NCBI GenBank assembly: GCA_030435675.1
Contig: CM059621.1
Location: forward strand, 4,402,001-4,466,000
Reading direction: 5' to 3'
Source of the DNA: Steinernema hermaphroditum
Lineage: Eukaryota > Nematoda > Chromadorea > Rhabditida > Steinernematidae
Length of the DNA stretch: 64,000 bases
In this document: positions 60,551-64,000 of the stretch, piece after piece
How the letters are laid out: each line of letters begins with the position of its first letter
Position numbering within the stretch: position 1 is the stretch's first letter
Program-made: the position numbers and the translations under genes
Notes under the pieces: model-generated
Seen by the model: only the letters and a program-made list of their open reading frames with translations
Databases searched by the model: none
What the model was told of the DNA's origin: nothing

Positions 60551-60750
60551 GTAAATACAAGCAAGTTTAATCCAAAAAGGCGGTGGTGTATAATAATACG
60601 GCGGTATCGACGTTTCGAATTTCGCGCAAAGAACGTATGTTGTGAAAAAACGTTTGCAATACCGAATAATAGAGTTCTGGAACATGTAGGACTATAAATA
60701 CATAAATGCTGAATACGAATACCACATTACAATGGTAAGAAACGTGTAAG

Positions 60751-61079
60751 TCACTTGAGGTTACGAGTGTAGGACAGACAGATTGCAAGGTCGTTAATAA
60801 TGCATGCTATCAAAAGCAGAAGAAATACGGCGACGATGACCGGAGTCACCGTCATCAGCATCGACGACATTTCTACCCCTACATTTTTATCATTCTGACT
60901 ATGAGTTGGTGAAGTACCGTTGACTGCGTATTCCTTAAACATTACATATATGTACATATAATTGAATAACCTCAACGCACCAAGAATTTTGACGACGAAT
61001 CTTTGATGGGAACGACTACCGCCGTGTGTCCGTTTATAAGGTAAATAGTAAGCAGAAGGATAACTTCAAGAGAGCGCAT
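60751..61079 (-). CDS. Small type I membrane protein
   Basis: Two exons (60981-61079, 60751-60933) joined by a 47-nt GT-AG intron give 93 residues: a signal peptide (MRSLEVILLLTIYLINGHTA), a short extracellular part with an NGTS glycosylation site, a single membrane segment (VTPVIVAVFLLLLIACII) and a short tail. Family not recognised. It is tandemly duplicated at 61297-61692. Confidence 0.5.
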
Positions 61080-61296
61080 CATGCAGACATGAGAACTGCG
61101 AAACAAATTAAAAACATTCGAAAGCAGATAAGGTGTTCTCTGTCCTTAGTTCGGTAAAGAAGAACCTGTTGTGTAGGAAGAAAATTGCATTTGTTTTTCA
61201 GATGTTATCTTGTTCCGCTTAGAGTTATTTCCCTATCTAGATTACACAGCTTCGTCAAAGCTGTTATTGGGAAAGTTGCCTGCGTTTCCTTTTGAC

Positions 61297-61692
61297 TCAT
61301 AGAAAATACCATTCGAAAGTTACTCGAGCGTAGATGTGGATCTTTGATGTTGGCGAAAGACGTTTCCCGCTGAAGAGAACCGTCTGATCTGCCCGACTAA
61401 GATCGATCTGAACGTTGACACACAATATTGTGAAAGCCGCAACTGGGATTTTGGACTTTAAATTAAATGTGAAGGTAAAAATATGTGTCATTGTGCTGAT
61501 TGGAATGTTTCTCACATGCCACATTTCATTCTGACTACCGTTAACTGTGAAGTCCCTTAATACACTCATAACAGTTGAATAGTCTTAACGCACCAAGGAT
61601 GTTGTTGACGAATCTTTAATGAGACTGACTGACTCGGTGTGTTCGTTAACAACGTGATTAGTAAGCAGAAGGACAACTTCAAGGGAGCTCAT
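61297..61692 (-). pseudogene. Diverged tandem copy of the 60751 gene
   Basis: The first exon is a clear duplicate (MSSLEVVLLLTNHVVN... DSSTTSL), and the downstream sequence shares the FTVNGS motif, but the exon-exon join is off by one base with the homologous acceptor. The C-terminal part (TFTFNLKSKIPVAAFTILCV) no longer resembles the paralog's membrane segment. Upstream DNA (61700-61850 versus 61080-61260) is duplicated too. It could still be functional with a shifted acceptor. Confidence 0.4.
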
Positions 61693-62399
61693 CTTTCATG
61701 CATATGTTCTGTGAGGACTACGAAAGAAATTAAAAACACGTGAAGTTAAGGTATTGTTAGTTATTTTGTTCAGTAAAGAAGAACCCGTTGTGTAGGGAGG
61801 AAATTGCTTTTCTGTTGTTATCTTATTCCGCTCAAAGTTACGCCCATTTAGCAGTTTTAGCGAAACAAGGGAACCTTCCGAAGTGTCCGTCTTTGATCGA
61901 GCTGAAGATTGGCAGTTTTGGCAGGTAAGCCATCTTTAGCAAAGGTTAACACCAAAGGGGAGGGGGGCGTCGGGTTATAAGTACACCTGACCATGTACAT
62001 ACCATTCGAAAGTTACGCGAGCGTAGTTGGTGCGGCGACAGTACCACCAAAAAAACCGCCAAAAAAGACCGCCACAAAACGACCACCACAAAGCGACCGG
62101 CAATGCATGACCTAACATCCAGGCTTGGCATAGGCTCCGGCTTAGGACTATGACTATGGATTTAAAGCGAGCCCTGTTGTCATGGTGGCTTCGGTAAACC
62201 CTAAAACCCAAACCCTTCGGTAAACCAAAAGGCTTTCCCCAGATATGTCTAGACTGTTTGTCTAAACAGCTTCGTGTAAAAAAATTGGCGGTCTTTTTTT
62301 CGGCGGGGTAGTCACGTAATCGCGTAGATGTGGATCTAGACATACAAGGCATGTAACTACCGAAACAGTGTTTGTGCCTTGTGCCGAGTTGTGCCTTTG

Positions 62400-62463
62400 T
62401 GGTTGACCTGGTAAGTCTCTTGGATACCGATTTGTAGACCAGCGTTCGACTCCCCCGCTGTCA
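62400..62463 (+). repeat. tRNA-like Pol III head (SINE-type)
   Basis: A-box-like TGGTTGACCTGG at 62400-62411 and B-box-like GCGTTCGACTCCC at 62451-62463, about 40 bases apart. Stems do not form a proper cloverleaf, so it is not a tRNA gene. Confidence 0.4.
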
Positions 62464-62700
62464 ATATGTATTTTGGACGATACGTTTAGTTCTTGTCTAA
62501 GAAGCATTGCATAATTGTCGGGAGAAACATGCAAATAACAATTTACATAAATTGGGAATCGTGCCAAGTAAAAAAGGACACTATGAAATACTATAATCAA
62601 GTGGAAAACATCGCTAAAAGTGCCAGGATGTTGGCGAAAACAAAGCGCAGCGCAAATGGGGAGTAATGTATTTCATTTTAGCTGTCTAATGTAATCTGTC

Positions 62701-63618
62701 ATGCACACTTGGCTATACGCTTCCGCTCTAATAGCCACGTCCGTGCTATATGTATTTTTCCTATATATTGCTATAATCGCCCGCAAGAAAGAAACTTTCC
62801 TATTTACATGTTACATCATCACTATTCATCTCCACAACGGCGCTGTTGTCTTCATGTGGGCGGCTGTCCTGCAACCTGAGTTCTTGGACACAGTCATGTG
62901 CGTCAGAGTGCATGGGATTGGCTCGTTTTTCCCCAAAATTTGGGTTCACATATCCTTTTGTGTTACGATGATCTTAATCAACAACGCTTCCCTATGCATT
63001 GTGCACTTTTGTATCTTCATTATTGTTACTCTGCGCTATCCTACGGCTGTGAAAAGGTTGCGATCAAAGAAATATTTCGCTCTTTCTTGTCTCGGTTATA
63101 CTTTGAGCGCTGTGGCTTCATTTGTCTTGGTTTATCACTCTGTTAGTCATGAATATTTTGAGCAAGAATCCGATATCGTTTGTTATGTCGCTACAAACTC
63201 TTTCGTCAGAGGTGTTGTGTTGGTGGCCTCAGCTCGACATATTCTCGGTATTTTGGTTTCTGTGACCATACTGGGTGGACTGCTGAAGGTTCTGTGGAAA
63301 AATGGAACGGCGACGAATAGGACGGATGTGCAGAACGCCACAGTTACAATTGTGACTTTTGCTGTGATCCCAACATTCGCGGCTACTGTCCCATATGTAG
63401 TGATCACACTTTGGTCTACATTTACCGTGCACTCGACGTTATTTGCGCTTGTGGCAAATATCTTTGGATTTGTAGCAGTGATGCAGTTCAGCTTTATGAT
63501 GATCGTTGCACTCGCTGGATTCAAGCCCTATCGACGTGCCGCTATGAAGATGGTTTGCCGAAAGAAAACTGAACCACAGCTCTTCATTCATATATCCTCT
63601 AATACATATGAAAGCTGA
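62701..63618 (+). CDS. Intronless seven-transmembrane chemoreceptor (group A)
   Basis: A single exon of 305 residues, paralog of the receptors at 34730 and 39356. Shared: RKKETFLF, QPEFLDTVMCVRVHGIGSFF, RYPTAVKRLRSKKYF, EYFEQESDIVCYVATNS and the tail GFKPYRRAAMKMVCRKK. About seven hydrophobic segments. It lies 22 kb from its nearest relative, beyond the beta-catenin gene, so dispersal has crossed a conserved gene. Ligand unknown. Confidence 0.85.
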   Translation: MHTWLYASALIATSVLYVFFLYIAIIARKKETFLFTCYIITIHLHNGAVVFMWAAVLQPEFLDTVMCVRVHGIGSFFPKIWVHISFCVTMILINNASLCIVHFCIFIIVTLRYPTAVKRLRSKKYFALSCLGYTLSAVASFVLVYHSVSHEYFEQESDIVCYVATNSFVRGVVLVASARHILGILVSVTILGGLLKVLWKNGTATNRTDVQNATVTIVTFAVIPTFAATVPYVVITLWSTFTVHSTLFALVANIFGFVAVMQFSFMMIVALAGFKPYRRAAMKMVCRKKTEPQLFIHISSNTYES

Positions 63619-64000
63619 GAAATGTGTTTGGTCGCTTGGTCGTCGTTTGCGATATAAAAGGAAATACAAGTCGATGTGTCTTGTCGCTGAGAACCATAAC
63701 GTTGAGTTGCTCTGACAATCGTTGGTGATCGTTTAAGTTTCGTCCAAACGGTTTGACGGTAAACGTTCGAAGTTGGAAGCTGTTGGATCAGATGCCAGTC
63801 CGGGTCCCTATTTTGCCCACTGTCGGAAAGCGGCCGTTCCTCTGATGATCGAATGCGGCCGTGCTTTTTTTCAGTTTACAAGGGAAAAATACAAATCGTT
63901 CTCCGTTCTCCGTTTATATCTAGAGGATAATAAACACATTTATGTGGTAGATCACCTAAACATAAAAGACTGCCCAATGATATCCGATCAAAACGCATGA
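63619..64000. other. Right edge, no gene called
   Basis: A frame from 63773 to the last base (ending ISDQNA then TGA) is open but starts at TTG and has no motif I recognise. It may be part of a gene continuing beyond the window or noise. Confidence 0.25.

Overview
The window is nematode nuclear DNA. Evidence: many short (about 34-60 nt) GT-AG introns, splice-leader-type acceptors (TTTCAG just before start codons), nematode-restricted families (secreted fatty-acid-binding protein, secreted class 2 lipase, lineage-specific seven-transmembrane chemoreceptors), and recognisable relatives of C. elegans rps-5, pdi-6 and a divergent beta-catenin. Gene architecture suggests a rhabditid (clade V-like) species; I cannot name the genus. 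Gene models were built by hand from reading frames and splice consensus, so exon ends are predictions.

Layout. 1-8.7 kb: an 11-exon PRRC2/BAT2-like gene (+). 8.7-12.2 kb: a six-exon secreted lipase (-) whose second intron (2.2 kb) is filled by a mariner remnant, two large palindromic elements and a MITE. 12.5-16.9 kb: three minus-strand genes (protein disulfide isomerase PDI-6, a coiled-coil protein, and an S/T-P-repeat protein with a PP1-type docking motif); the last two are about 150 bp apart, operon-like. 18.3-20.3 kb: rps-5 and a small basic protein (+). 20.4-22.4 kb: small membrane proteins and a 75-residue protein (-). 22.4-26.5 kb: no convincing gene. 26.5-28.4 kb: an 82-residue hydrophilic LEA-like protein (-) and a secreted FABP (+).

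From 29 kb to 50.5 kb the window becomes accessory: repeats, transposon and LINE remnants, and chemoreceptors. There are two receptor groups: three intronless ones (34.7, 39.4, 62.7 kb) and four four-exon ones (42.8, 44.4, 46.8, 49.4 kb) with the same intron positions and an invariant 87-nt third exon, plus one broken receptor (33.2 kb). A duplicated 5' region without a gene body lies upstream of the 39.4 kb receptor. 50.5-54.4 kb: a frameshifted secreted-protein gene and a nearly full-length mariner with 26-bp inverted ends. 57.4-60.0 kb: a 799-residue armadillo protein, probably a WRM-1-like beta-catenin. 60-64 kb: a tandemly duplicated small membrane-protein gene, repeats and the last receptor.

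The housekeeping genes sit at the left and at 57-60 kb with GC-rich coding exons; the AT-richer middle is a young, repeat-driven receptor neighbourhood. The most unusual features are the nested elements inside the lipase intron, the 19-20-nt TTGACA array, the GGAAACAGTTTCC palindrome cluster and the conserved-architecture receptor family.
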